A stretch of 13,015 nt of DNA from Acidobacteriota bacterium (GCA_003224635.1 QHZK01000150.1:1-13015), one strand, 5' to 3'. Counted from the stretch's first letter, positions 1 through 6,275 are shown. Translations and numbers: made by a program. The notes: generated from the letters alone by a model not told the origin.

Positions 1-1
1 G

Positions 2-325
2 TGCAAGCGGCCGGTCGAGACGCCCGTCGAATTGTTCGAGGAATCCGGCATCAAGCCGGAGGAGTGGCAGGGCGTGGTCTTCTATGAGGGGGCAGGTTGC
101 CCGAGGTGCAATCAGACCGGTTTCCGCGGCCGCACCGCGGTCGGCGAACTCCTGGAGCTTTCCGACCGAATTCGCGAATTGATTCTGGATAAGCGGCCGT
201 CCTCTGAGATTAGGCGCGCGGCTCACGACGAAGGCATGGTCTCGCTTCGCGAGTCGGCCCTCGAAAGGGTCCGCCTCGGACTCACAACCCTGAAGGAGAT
301 TAACAAGGTCACGTTTGTCGAGTGA
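2..325 (+). CDS. GspE/PilB-type secretion ATPase, C-terminal fragment
   Basis: This is the end of a hexameric traffic ATPase that powers type II secretion or type IV pilus assembly from the cytoplasmic face of the inner membrane. The reading frame is already open at base 2, so the gene enters from the left and only about 107 residues are present; the Walker A and B regions lie outside the window. What is seen is the family's C-terminal zinc-binding segment: a Cys in the first codon (second Cys of the usual first CxxC pair), then GCPRC followed by NQTGFRGRTAVGELLEL, which is diagnostic of GspE/PilB/GspE2 proteins. The remaining helices (SLRESALERVRLGLTTLKEINKVTF) match the normal family terminus. 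It heads the PilM-N-O-like genes that follow. PilB and GspE cannot be told apart from this piece. A GCGGCCGC octamer lies inside the gene at 126-133. Confidence 0.93.
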   Translation, partial: CKRPVETPVELFEESGIKPEEWQGVVFYEGAGCPRCNQTGFRGRTAVGELLELSDRIRELILDKRPSSEIRRAAHDEGMVSLRESALERVRLGLTTLKEINKVTFVE

Positions 326-476
326 ATAGTTGTCAGTTTTCAGTTATCAGTCAAAAGTCCGAAAAGTCGAAAGTCAAACGGCTCCTCGCTCCTTCGACTT
401 TCGACCTTTCAACTTTTGACTTTCGACTGTCTTGACTGAAACCTGATAACTGAAAGCTGAGAACTGACCACTGACC
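326..476. repeat. Nested inverted heptad repeat (families B and A) between ATPase and pilM
   Basis: The whole gap is a nested inverted repeat. The outer left arm (326-352) holds CAGTTTT/CAGTTAT units. The outer right arm (434-476) holds the complement in 7-bp steps: CTGATAA, CTGAAAG, CTGAGAA, CTGACCA, CTGACC. The inner arms are AGTCGAAAGTC-type units (353-379) and GACTTTCGAC-type units (393-429), around a loop of about 13 bases. The right outer arm runs directly into the ATG at 477, leaving no room for a Shine-Dalgarno sequence outside the repeat. As RNA it could fold into a long imperfect hairpin between two cotranscribed genes. Confidence 0.85.
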
Positions 477-1442
477 ATGAAGCTGGCCAAACTCAAAGAG
501 CGGTTCCGACCCAGCCAGCAGCCCGCCACGACTGCGAGCTTTGTGGCGCCGTCGTTCGTGGTTGAGATCCAGCCCGATTTTGTGGCGGGAGCCAGGCTGG
601 ATAACTCGTCCCGTCATGTGCGGCGAATGGGAGTTGCGACACTCGAACCAGGCTCCCTGACCCCTCATCCCGGACGGCCGAACATCGGCAATGCGGCAGC
701 CGTGCGTCACGCGGTCCAGCGAGTGAGGGAATCTATGGGCGATAGAGACGGACGCGCGGGTCTGCTGGTTTCGGACGGCGCCGTACGCGTCGCGGTGCTC
801 TCGTTCGAGACGGTTCCGGACAAACGCCCCGAGCTCGATTCGCTGGTACGGTGGCGGATGAAGGAAAATCTTCCGTTTTCGCCTGAAGAAGCCAGACTCT
901 CTTACCAGGTCTCGCCGACCAGATCAGCGGGTTTTGAGGCGCTCGTCCTGGCTGCCCGAGGCTCCGTGCTGAGCGAGTACGAGGCGGCGCTCGAGGGCGC
1001 CGATGGGCGTCTGATTTTGCCGGCGACGGCGGCGTTGCTGCCCTTGCTGCCCCAGGAAAGCGCGGTGGGGCAGCTCCTGGTTAACCTCTGTTCGGGCTGG
1101 ATTACGAGCGTTGTGGTGTGGGGAGATCGGGTCTCGTTTTGGAGAACGCGGGAGATGGTCGAACGAGAGCCCAGGGAACAGGCTCAGGTGGTGGCGACGG
1201 AGGTGGCGCGCGTTTGCGCCTCGGCCCGCGATCACCTGCAGGTCGAGGTTCCGCGCGTCTGGCTTTGTGTCCGTCCGCCGACGAGCGATGACTTCGCCTC
1301 GGAGGTTGGTCGCGCTGTCGGCCAGGAGGTCAGGCTCCTCGCGCCGCCGGTCGAAGTCGGCGCCAGCCTTCCGTCGGCGGAGCGCACGCCCTTCGAGCGT
1401 TTTGGCGCGCCGCTGGCGGGGCTTCTTATGAATTCGAGCTAG
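477..1442 (+). CDS. pilM: PilM-like actin-fold assembly protein (T4P/T2SS)
   Basis: A 321-residue protein that most resembles PilM, the cytoplasmic actin-like protein that recruits PilN and couples the pilus ATPase to the inner-membrane complex; in type II systems the equivalent is the cytoplasmic part of GspL. Visible support: VVEIQPDFVAGARL near residue 30, and the PilM-type segment LVSDGAVRVAVLSFETVP...LVRWRMKENLPFSPEEARLSYQV at about residues 97-145. No transmembrane helix is seen. The sequence is divergent, so the call also rests on position: directly after the secretion ATPase and before PilN- and PilO-like genes. The ATG at 477 is used because a heptad repeat ends exactly there and the ORF has no better start; there is no recognisable Shine-Dalgarno sequence. 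The stop at 1440-1442 is followed by another heptad-repeat element. Confidence 0.75.
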   Translation: MKLAKLKERFRPSQQPATTASFVAPSFVVEIQPDFVAGARLDNSSRHVRRMGVATLEPGSLTPHPGRPNIGNAAAVRHAVQRVRESMGDRDGRAGLLVSDGAVRVAVLSFETVPDKRPELDSLVRWRMKENLPFSPEEARLSYQVSPTRSAGFEALVLAARGSVLSEYEAALEGADGRLILPATAALLPLLPQESAVGQLLVNLCSGWITSVVVWGDRVSFWRTREMVEREPREQAQVVATEVARVCASARDHLQVEVPRVWLCVRPPTSDDFASEVGRAVGQEVRLLAPPVEVGASLPSAERTPFERFGAPLAGLLMNSS

Positions 1443-1456
1443 GAGGATGAAAGATC

Positions 1457-1539
1457 AGTCGAAAGTCAGAAGTCGAAAGTCGAAAGGAAGAACTAATCGC
1501 AAGAAGGACTTTCAACCTTTGACTTTCGACTTTCGACTG
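1457..1539. repeat. Inverted GTCGAAA heptad element between pilM and pilN
   Basis: The left arm (1457-1487) holds AGTCGAAAGTC-type units, including GTCGAAA repeated in phase. The right arm (1508-1539) holds the complement, CTTTCGACTTTCGAC. The spacer begins with GGAAGAACTAATCGC. The same arms and the same spacer start recur at 2155-2238, so the two are copies of one element. It lies entirely in the 107-bp gap between the pilM stop and the pilN ATG at 1550. Confidence 0.85.
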
Positions 1540-1549
1540 CTCTCCGGGA

Positions 1550-2194
1550 ATGAAGATCACGCTGAATCTCGCGGTCTCGCCAAGTTTTCGCGAGCAGCAT
1601 TCGCTGACCTGGTCGGCGCCCACGGCGCTCGCGGCGCTGGCCGTTCTGATCGTGCTCGCGCATTCCACGGTGCGAGACCTTCGCGCCTACCGCAAAGCGG
1701 AGCAGGACCTGGTCAAGCCGCAGCGTCAAGAGAGGGAATTGGTCGAGCGGGAGGCCGGGCTGCGGAGAGGTCTTGAGCGGCCCGAGTCTCGCGCCACGTT
1801 GCGCAAAGCGCAGCTTGTGAATTCTCTCATCGAGAAGAAGCAGGTCTCCGTGAGCGCGCTGGCGATCGAAGTAGCCGATCTTCTGCCGCCCGAGGCGCGC
1901 CTCGTCGGCTTGGCCGTGGTGCGGTCCGACAACGGTTCTCTCGTGAAGTTCCAGGTGAGCGGCCGGAACGCGCAGGCGCTCGAGACCTTTGGCAACAACG
2001 TGCTCGACTCCCCCGATTTCGAGGACTTTGTTTTGGGCAGCGTAGGCTTTGGCTCGCAGGGAGCGGGGGCGGGTGAGGTGACCGTGACTTGCACGGCGCG
2101 TTACGTCGGCAAAGGAAACGACGACGCAGGGGATAACGACGAACCGTCACCCACAGTCGAAAGTCGAAAGTCGAAAGTCGAAAGGAAGAACTAA
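1550..2194 (+). CDS. pilN: PilN-like inner-membrane assembly protein
   Basis: A 214-residue bitopic protein in the PilN position. PilN binds PilM through its cytoplasmic N-terminus and pairs with PilO in the periplasm to form the pilus or secretion alignment platform. What is seen: a short polar N-terminus beginning MKITLNLA, which resembles the PilN start that binds PilM; one hydrophobic helix at about residues 23-43 (APTALAALAVLIVLAHS); a charged, probably coiled-coil stretch at about 44-95; and a mixed alpha/beta end at about 100-185 (VSVSALAIEVADLLPPEARLVGLAVV). The final residues, VESRKSKVERKN, and the stop codon are encoded by a GTCGAAA repeat element, so the native C-terminus was probably nearer residue 190-200. 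Length and topology fit PilN. The sequence is weakly conserved and the order M-N-O supports the call. Confidence 0.75.
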   Translation: MKITLNLAVSPSFREQHSLTWSAPTALAALAVLIVLAHSTVRDLRAYRKAEQDLVKPQRQERELVEREAGLRRGLERPESRATLRKAQLVNSLIEKKQVSVSALAIEVADLLPPEARLVGLAVVRSDNGSLVKFQVSGRNAQALETFGNNVLDSPDFEDFVLGSVGFGSQGAGAGEVTVTCTARYVGKGNDDAGDNDEPSPTVESRKSKVERKN

Positions 2195-2238
2195 CCGTAC
2201 GAAAGAACTCTCGACCTTTGACTTTCGACCTTCGACTT
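2155..2238. repeat. Inverted GTCGAAA heptad element overlapping the pilN 3' end
   Basis: Four in-phase GTCGAAA units form the left arm (2155-2184). The spacer GGAAGAACTAACCGTA (2184-2199) includes the pilN stop TAA at 2192-2194. The right arm (2210-2238) holds CGACCTTTGACTTTCGAC-type units. Arms and spacer match the element at 1457-1539, including GGAAGAACTAA. The copy is therefore partly coding: it supplies the last dozen codons and the stop of pilN. Confidence 0.85.
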
Positions 2239-2277
2239 CTTCAGGAAGAGGAACTGGGGGTGAGGGATGTCCTTTTC

Positions 2278-2308
2278 GGCGGGCCTGAAGACCCGCTCCT
2301 GCGGGAGG
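2278..2308. repeat. Overlapping small hairpins upstream of pilO
   Basis: GCGGG (2279-2283) can pair with CCCGC (2292-2296) across an 8-base loop. The same CCCGC can instead pair with GCGGG (2301-2305) across TCCT. The two stems exclude each other. The GGAGG at 2304-2308 partly overlaps the second stem and lies 16 bases from the ATG at 2325, which is far for a normal ribosome-binding site. Confidence 0.5.
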
Positions 2309-2324
2309 AATTGAGAACCGGCTG

Positions 2325-2870
2325 ATGGCGAATTTTCGCAAAACCGTGACACCCATCTTTGAGATCGCGGCCGTGGCGCTGGTCGTTCTGGATATTGCGC
2401 TGGGACTCTCGGCGGCTTGGTTCAGTGACCGGCGCAGGGCCGAGAATGAACTTCTCGCCAGCACGGTTCGCCATGTCCAGGAAGAACAGGCGCGTGTGGC
2501 GCGGCTCGAAAAGTTTCAGGCGGTCCTGCCGGGCGCGGGAGACCAAGTGAAGAAGTTCGAGAGCGACCACGTGCCTTCGCGGCGCCTGGTCTATGAAAAA
2601 GCGTCCCACCTGGTGCGGTTGCTCGCCGAAAAATCCGAGGTCCAGCTCACGGGAGTCGGCTTCAAAATGCAGCCGAACCGCGAGGACATTTTCTTCGAGC
2701 GTTTGGGAGTGGATGTGAACGCAGACGGATCGTTCGAGAAGCTGGTCAATTTCAGCTACGGGCTCGAGACGGCAAGCGACTTTATGGTGCTGCGGAATTT
2801 CACCTTTGCGACGGGCGAGCATGGTAAATTGTCCTTACACGTTCTGGCGGACCTTTACATGACACCATGA
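2325..2870 (+). CDS. pilO: PilO-like inner-membrane assembly protein
   Basis: A 181-residue bitopic protein matching PilO/GspM in architecture. PilO dimerises with PilN through periplasmic coiled coils and a ferredoxin-like fold, and helps align the pilus or secretion machine. What is seen: a short cytoplasmic N-terminus (MANFRKTV), one transmembrane helix at about residues 12-32 (FEIAAVALVVLDIALGLSAAW), a charged heptad-like helix at about 34-66 (RRRAENELLASTVRHVQEEQ), then an alpha/beta domain to the end with FFERLGVDVNADGSFEKLVNFSYGLETASDFMVLRNF, the typical PilO pattern. The ATG at 2325 is used; the next gene starts inside its stop (ATGA at 2867-2870), indicating translational coupling. 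The 130-bp gap upstream is repeat-derived. Confidence 0.78.
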   Translation: MANFRKTVTPIFEIAAVALVVLDIALGLSAAWFSDRRRAENELLASTVRHVQEEQARVARLEKFQAVLPGAGDQVKKFESDHVPSRRLVYEKASHLVRLLAEKSEVQLTGVGFKMQPNREDIFFERLGVDVNADGSFEKLVNFSYGLETASDFMVLRNFTFATGEHGKLSLHVLADLYMTP

Positions 2871-3469
2871 AGAAGGTTGCAAGCAAGCGCGAGAAGTGGA
2901 TAGCGGCTGGGCTGGGCGTGGCCTGCGCGGCCCTGCTTGCAAACTTGGCGGTGCGCTCCAATTTTGTCAGGGCGGGTGCGCCTCGTTCTGCTGCGCCTCC
3001 TCCGCCTGCGCGTACTGTTTCCGCGCCCGGGCCACATAAGGATTCCTCGTCCGCCGACGAACTCGCGCGCTACGATCCGGAAGTGCGGCTGGACTTGTTG
3101 AGCGACCTGGACTCCCGCCCGCTGCCCCAGATCGACCGAAATCCATTCGAGTTCGGGGTCACTGACGCCGAGAGGCAGAAGAAAGAGGCTGACCAGACGG
3201 CGACGAACACGCCTCCACCTCCGCCGCCGCCTCCTCCGCCCCCGCCGATAACCGTCAAGGCGATGGGCTTCGCGGAGGGAGCGGGTGGCCGCAAGGCTTT
3301 CCTGATCGATGACCCCCAGACGCCGGAACGCCAGGACACCTATGGAGTGAAAGAAGGCGAGACCTTTGCCAACAAGTATAAAGTACTTAAGATTACGCCA
3401 ACGGCAGTCACGATCGAAGTTGAAGATGAAACGCCGCACCGATCGGTTGATCTCGAGTTCCCACAGTGA
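2867..3469 (+). CDS. PilP/GspC-like periplasmic linker protein with polyproline run
   Basis: A 200-residue membrane-anchored periplasmic protein in the position of PilP. PilP and GspC link the inner-membrane platform to the secretin; no secretin gene lies in this window. What is seen: MKKVASKREKW, then a hydrophobic anchor at about residues 11-29; a proline/alanine-rich linker; RNPFEFG at 91-97, the kind of (R/D)xPF motif found where PilP/GspC homology regions begin; an uninterrupted run of 12 prolines at 116-127; then a small beta-rich domain from about 128 to the end (ITVKAMGFAEG...KAFLIDD...VKEGETFANKYKVLKITPTAVTIEV), which looks like the compact beta-sandwich of PilP/GspC. It overlaps the pilO stop by ATGA, and its own 3' end overlaps the next gene's probable start. 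The fold assignment is inference from pattern and gene order. Confidence 0.68.
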   Translation: MKKVASKREKWIAAGLGVACAALLANLAVRSNFVRAGAPRSAAPPPPARTVSAPGPHKDSSSADELARYDPEVRLDLLSDLDSRPLPQIDRNPFEFGVTDAERQKKEADQTATNTPPPPPPPPPPPPITVKAMGFAEGAGGRKAFLIDDPQTPERQDTYGVKEGETFANKYKVLKITPTAVTIEVEDETPHRSVDLEFPQ

Positions 3470-4445
3470 GGACTTCGAGGGCTCCAGATTCGGGACTCGG
3501 GCCTCTGGATTCGGGGCTCGAGGCTCGGGGTTCGGGACTCGGCAAACCCTCGGGCTCAGAGTCCCGCAGGGTTACGCGTTGCTGATTCTGATGATGATAG
3601 TGACGGTCCTGCTGATTTCTCTGACCGCCGCATTGCCGAGCATCTACGTGCAGGCCCAGCGCGAGCGCGAGGAAGAGCTGAAGTTCCGCCTGAATGAATA
3701 CGCCAAGGCAATCTTCATGTTTCGCCAGAAGTTCCAGCGCTATCCCCGCTCCGTTGACGAGTTGGTGAAGAAGACGAATGGTGTTCGATTTCTGCGCCAC
3801 GAGTACAAAGATCCGATGACCAAGAGCGGCAAGTGGCGGTTCATTCATGCCACCGCCCAGGGGACGCTGATCGATTCGAAGACCATGAACGTGACGGCCC
3901 AGACAGGAGTCGGCGGGCTTGGGCCCACGACGCTCCAGGGTCCAGGAGCTCGGGGAGCTACATCCCAGGGCGGAGCCCCGCTGGGGTCGGCGCCCGGGGA
4001 AACCGCACAGCAAGGTGCGCCGTCGGAGGAGACGGGCGCTCCCCCTCCTACCCCTGAACAGCAAGAGAAGGCTTGCATCCAGCAAGCCGAGCAGTCTTCC
4101 GGCATCGGCTCGGGGTTTATTGCCGGGGTCGCAAGCTGCAGCTATAAGGAATCCATAGGCAGTTTTCCGAACGGCAAGACTCATTACGACGAGTGGGAAT
4201 GCCTGGGCGCGCAACCATGCATGGTGCCGCAGATATTGCCCGGGGTGCAAGGCGGTGTCGGCCAGGGTCCCGGAGGACCAGGTTCCGTGAGCCCGGGTGC
4301 GGGCGTCGCTCCGGGAGGGCAGCAGGCCTCGCCACAGCCCCAGCAGCCAGAGTTTCCGCCGGAAACGGCTCCGCCCCCTGACCAGCCCCAACAACCTGAG
4401 CCGGAGCCCGAGCCCGAGCCTGAGCCTCCTCCGGAACCTAATTAA
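3426..4445 (+). CDS. GspG-like pseudopilin with repeat-derived leader and proline-rich tail
   Basis: A 339-residue protein with a class III (prepilin) signal. GspG-type pseudopilins are cut by a prepilin peptidase and assembled into the secretion pseudopilus. What is seen: VPQG49|Y50, then a 20-residue hydrophobic segment (ALLILMMIVTVLLISLTAALP), a long helix, and RYPRSVDELVKKTNGVRFLRHEYKDPMT, a GspG-like core. A second conserved-looking block reads SIGSFPNGKTHYDEWEC; the tail is rich in Pro, Gln and Glu. Glu at mature position +5, usual in major pilins, is absent (Ile). The ATG at 3426 is the only ATG before the cleavage site; it overlaps the previous gene by 44 bp. The leader is unusually long (49 residues), and residues 20-40 are a seven-residue repeat encoded by a heptad DNA tract. 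A position as a minor rather than the major pseudopilin is possible. Confidence 0.72.
   Translation: MKRRTDRLISSSHSEDFEGSRFGTRASGFGARGSGFGTRQTLGLRVPQGYALLILMMIVTVLLISLTAALPSIYVQAQREREEELKFRLNEYAKAIFMFRQKFQRYPRSVDELVKKTNGVRFLRHEYKDPMTKSGKWRFIHATAQGTLIDSKTMNVTAQTGVGGLGPTTLQGPGARGATSQGGAPLGSAPGETAQQGAPSEETGAPPPTPEQQEKACIQQAEQSSGIGSGFIAGVASCSYKESIGSFPNGKTHYDEWECLGAQPCMVPQILPGVQGGVGQGPGGPGSVSPGAGVAPGGQQASPQPQQPEFPPETAPPPDQPQQPEPEPEPEPEPPPEPN
3490..3566. repeat. TCGGGAC-type heptad tract inside the pseudopilin leader
   Basis: Eight 7-bp units follow in perfect phase at 3490-3545: TCGGGAC, TCGGGCC, TCTGGAT, TCGGGGC, TCGAGGC, TCGGGGT, TCGGGAC, TCGGCAA. A short inverse copy, GAGTCCCG (3559-3566), can pair with CGGGACTC (3533-3540). 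Read in the pseudopilin frame the tract encodes SRFGTRA-SGFGARG-SGFGTRQ. Confidence 0.88.
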
Positions 4446-4520
4446 ATAATCAATAAAAAGCTCGGCAACTGCCGATTCACTTAAGGGCATCTAATCCGTC
4501 GAGTCTGTGGGGTGCGCGCC
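4446..4520. other. Short AT-rich gap after the pseudopilin gene
   Basis: A 75-bp AT-rich stretch with TCGGC-AACT-GCCGA as a 5-bp stem (about 4461-4474). There is no T run after it on the + strand, so it is not a good terminator for the pilus operon. No promoter is convincing here. Confidence 0.4.
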
Positions 4521-5252
4521 ATGTCCCGTCAGGAAGTCGCCAAATCGAAGCTGGAAACCGGAGGGACGGGAGCCGGAATTCGGGAATCGGGAGTCGGGGG
4601 CAGAACTCAAGCTTCTTGCTTCCCGACTCCCGACTCCCGAGTCCCGACTCCCTCTTCTTTCGAGTTTTATCGCCGACCGTTCGCTCTTACCACCTGCGTG
4701 ACCTTCGCGCTCCTGGCGATTTGCTGTGGCGGTGGCGGCGGCGGCACTACCACCACCACCGGCGGCGGCGGAGGAGGAGGTGGTGGGGGTGGTGGAGGCG
4801 GTGGCAGCGGGTCTGGAGCGGTCTCCGTAACAGCCGGAGCCACAACCAGTGGAATCAACATCGCCGTCCCGCCGAAGAATCCACCCACCCTGGTGGTCGA
4901 GGCCGTTGGCCTCTGCACGCCGGTGAGTCCGACGACGTCAAACTGCCAGACTGAGGCTTCGGGTGCTCAGGTGGCGCGGGGGCAGGCGGCCACTCTTTTC
5001 ATTGTTGGAACTGGAATAGTATTCGGGACCACCACGTATTCGATAACGGGTAGTCAGAGCGGCATCACGGTCACCCAGCCCCCGGCATCCAACTTTCCGA
5101 GCTGCACAAGCGGCACGACCAGCGTGCCTTGTGTAGCCGTCGACATTTCGGTGAGTGCATCGGCGCCCCTGGGCCCGCGCAATATTGAAGTGACGAACTC
5201 GGCGGGTGAACTTTCGGTTTTTGTAGGCGGTCTGAACGTTACGACGCCGTGA
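4521..5252 (+). CDS. Predicted exported glycine-rich protein, lipoprotein-like
   Basis: A 243-residue protein of unknown function. What is seen: a hydrophobic stretch FALTTCVTFALLAIC at about residues 54-68 followed by Cys-Cys-Gly, an imperfect lipobox (L-A-I-C), then a Gly/Thr low-complexity run to about residue 95, a common layout for surface lipoproteins with a flexible tether. The rest is beta-rich (LVVEAVGL, GQAATLFIVGTGIVFG, VAVDISVSASAPLGPRNIEVTNSAGELSVF) and looks like one bacterial Ig/IPT-like beta-sandwich of the kind that ends with 'xxG.r.i.vtN..G'. Four Cys in this part may pair. The first 48 residues are odd: residues about 14-48 are encoded by an inverted heptad repeat, so the signal region is displaced inward. 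The ATG at 4521 is chosen over a GTG at 4512; a later GTG at 4698 would leave too short a signal. Confidence 0.6.
   Translation: MSRQEVAKSKLETGGTGAGIRESGVGGRTQASCFPTPDSRVPTPSSFEFYRRPFALTTCVTFALLAICCGGGGGGTTTTTGGGGGGGGGGGGGGGSGSGAVSVTAGATTSGINIAVPPKNPPTLVVEAVGLCTPVSPTTSNCQTEASGAQVARGQAATLFIVGTGIVFGTTTYSITGSQSGITVTQPPASNFPSCTSGTTSVPCVAVDISVSASAPLGPRNIEVTNSAGELSVFVGGLNVTTP
4576..4652. repeat. Inverted CCCGACT heptad element inside a coding N-terminus
   Basis: The left arm (4576-4600) contains CGGGAAT, CGGGAGT and CGGGGG units. The right arm (4622-4652) contains CCCGACT, CCCGACT, CCCGAGT, CCCGACT, CCC in exact 7-bp phase. A roughly 20-base spacer holds AAGCTTCTTG. The element lies within the 5' coding part of the gene at 4521-5252 and can form a strong GC-rich hairpin. 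Confidence 0.85.
4728..4812 (+). repeat. GGN low-complexity tract encoding polyglycine
   Basis: GGC/GGT/GGA codons repeat, interrupted by five threonine codons, and give about 25 Gly residues next to the lipid-anchor region of the exported protein. It is likely a flexible tether and a replication- or sequencing-sensitive tract. Confidence 0.8.
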
Positions 5253-5254
5253 GC

Positions 5255-5326
5255 GTAAAGGGAGCGCCTTTATGGTGCTCCCCTGGCGGAAAACCTAGAA
5301 CGAGGGCCGTGAAGGCCCTCCCTTAC
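5255..5326. repeat. Two-hairpin palindromic element before the 5337 gene
   Basis: Hairpin 1 is GGGAGCGCC (5260-5268), loop TTTAT, GGTGCTCCC (5274-5282): 9 bp with one G-T. Hairpin 2 is GAGGGCC (5302-5308), loop GTGAA, GGCCCTC (5314-5320): 7 bp perfect. Flanking GTAA (5255-5258) and TTAC (5323-5326) can close the structure into a three-way junction. The alternative pairing of GTAAAGGGAG with CTCCCTTAC would dissolve both hairpins. It fills the gap between two genes. Its layout matches the element at 8348-8400. Confidence 0.7.
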
Positions 5327-5336
5327 AACAGCAGCG

Positions 5337-6185
5337 ATGAAGAACCGAATTCCAACGGCTGTCTCCTTGGCGGTGCTACTCGGGACCTGGTGCGCAGCCA
5401 CGGCGCGCGCGACCACGCTGGTGCGGCTAAGCCTGGAGCAGCTTACCGAGGCTTCGAGCGCCATCGTACGGGGCCACGTGGTCAGCCAGGAGAGCGGCTG
5501 GAATCCCGCGCATACCCACATCTTTACGACCACTACGATCGCCGTAGACCAGGCGCTCAAAGGCAACGTTCAACCCGAGGTCGTAATCGAGCAGCTTGGC
5601 GGGAAGCTGGGCAACAGGCGTGAGTACGTTGCGGGGACCGTGCACTTCTTTCCGCAGGCGAGCTACTGGCTGTTCCTCGAGCCGGCGGCCGCGGGCACGG
5701 GACGCTACATGGTGGTGGGGATGGCGCAGGGCGCGTACCGGATTTATCAAGACCCGGCAACGCGCGAGGAGCGCGTGATCCGGCCGTTCGGCGGTGCTTT
5801 TTATGGGACTAGCGGCCCCGCGCAGGCCACGGAGGGCGCTCGGCCAATCGAGCAATTCCGCCAGGAGGTTTCGGCGGCGCTGCAGGCTCCGCTCGTGATC
5901 CCGAAGGGAACTTCGCTGCCGGTCCTGATCGAAGCTGCCCGGTCGCAGGGCGTGGGCAGGTTGAGCGTGCTCGGCCGGACAACTGCCGACGTCTATCCCA
6001 GCCGCACCGTGGTCATCCCCGCGGGCAGCGAGGTTGAGGGTACGGCCGAACGCGTGGCGGGCACGTGGAGGATTCTCTGGACCGGCGTTTCGATCCGTGG
6101 GGCGCGCGTCGCGATCGCGGGCGCAAGCTCGGAGCCGGCCGCGGAGCATCTCGGCGGCAAGATGGTTGTCATCAGGGTGAGGTAG
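5337..6185 (+). CDS. Secreted protein of unknown function
   Basis: A 282-residue exported protein I cannot name. What is seen: a classical Sec signal peptide (MKNRIPTAVSLAVLLGTWCAATARA, cut near residue 25). Domain one, about 26-180, begins LVRLSLEQLTEASSAIVRGHVVSQESGWN and contains VDQALKGNVQPEVVIEQLGGKLGNRREYVAGTVHFFPQASYWLFLEP, a beta-rich pattern often seen in secreted proteins of soil bacteria encoded beside matrixin-like proteases. Domain two, about 200-282, holds SRTVVIPAGSEVEGTAERV and reads as a small beta-barrel. No catalytic motif or lipobox is visible. It starts at the ATG at 5337 just after a palindromic element; no clear Shine-Dalgarno sequence is present. The downstream metalloprotease is on the same strand 134 bp away, and the two may be functionally linked. 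A GCGGCCGC octamer lies at 5685-5692. Confidence 0.8.
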   Translation: MKNRIPTAVSLAVLLGTWCAATARATTLVRLSLEQLTEASSAIVRGHVVSQESGWNPAHTHIFTTTTIAVDQALKGNVQPEVVIEQLGGKLGNRREYVAGTVHFFPQASYWLFLEPAAAGTGRYMVVGMAQGAYRIYQDPATREERVIRPFGGAFYGTSGPAQATEGARPIEQFRQEVSAALQAPLVIPKGTSLPVLIEAARSQGVGRLSVLGRTTADVYPSRTVVIPAGSEVEGTAERVAGTWRILWTGVSIRGARVAIAGASSEPAAEHLGGKMVVIRVR

Positions 6186-6205
6186 GGCTTATGGCAGGCG
6201 CGCCA

Positions 6206-6240
6206 GTGGAAAGTCGAAAGTCGAAAGTCGAAAGTCGAAA
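6206..6240 (+). repeat. Direct GTCGAAA heptad tract
   Basis: Four exact in-phase GTCGAAA units (6213-6240) preceded by a degenerate unit. Unlike the other copies there is no nearby inverted arm. It is located between the 5337 gene and the metalloprotease gene. Confidence 0.9.
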
Positions 6241-6275
6241 GCCGACATGCTCAGGCAGCCACGGATGGCTAGCGT

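Noticed and set aside
326..2240. CRISPR array because of regular repeats
   Set aside because: Units are 7 bp, contiguous and without unique spacers of constant length; no cas genes are present.
4455..4480. Intrinsic terminator after the pseudopilin
   Set aside because: The stem is only 5 bp and the U-run would lie on the minus-strand transcript, where no gene is being read.
5249..5623. A 124-residue plus-strand ORF starting at the lipoprotein stop
   Set aside because: It runs out of frame through the signal peptide and first domain of the 5337 gene and shows no domain or export signal.
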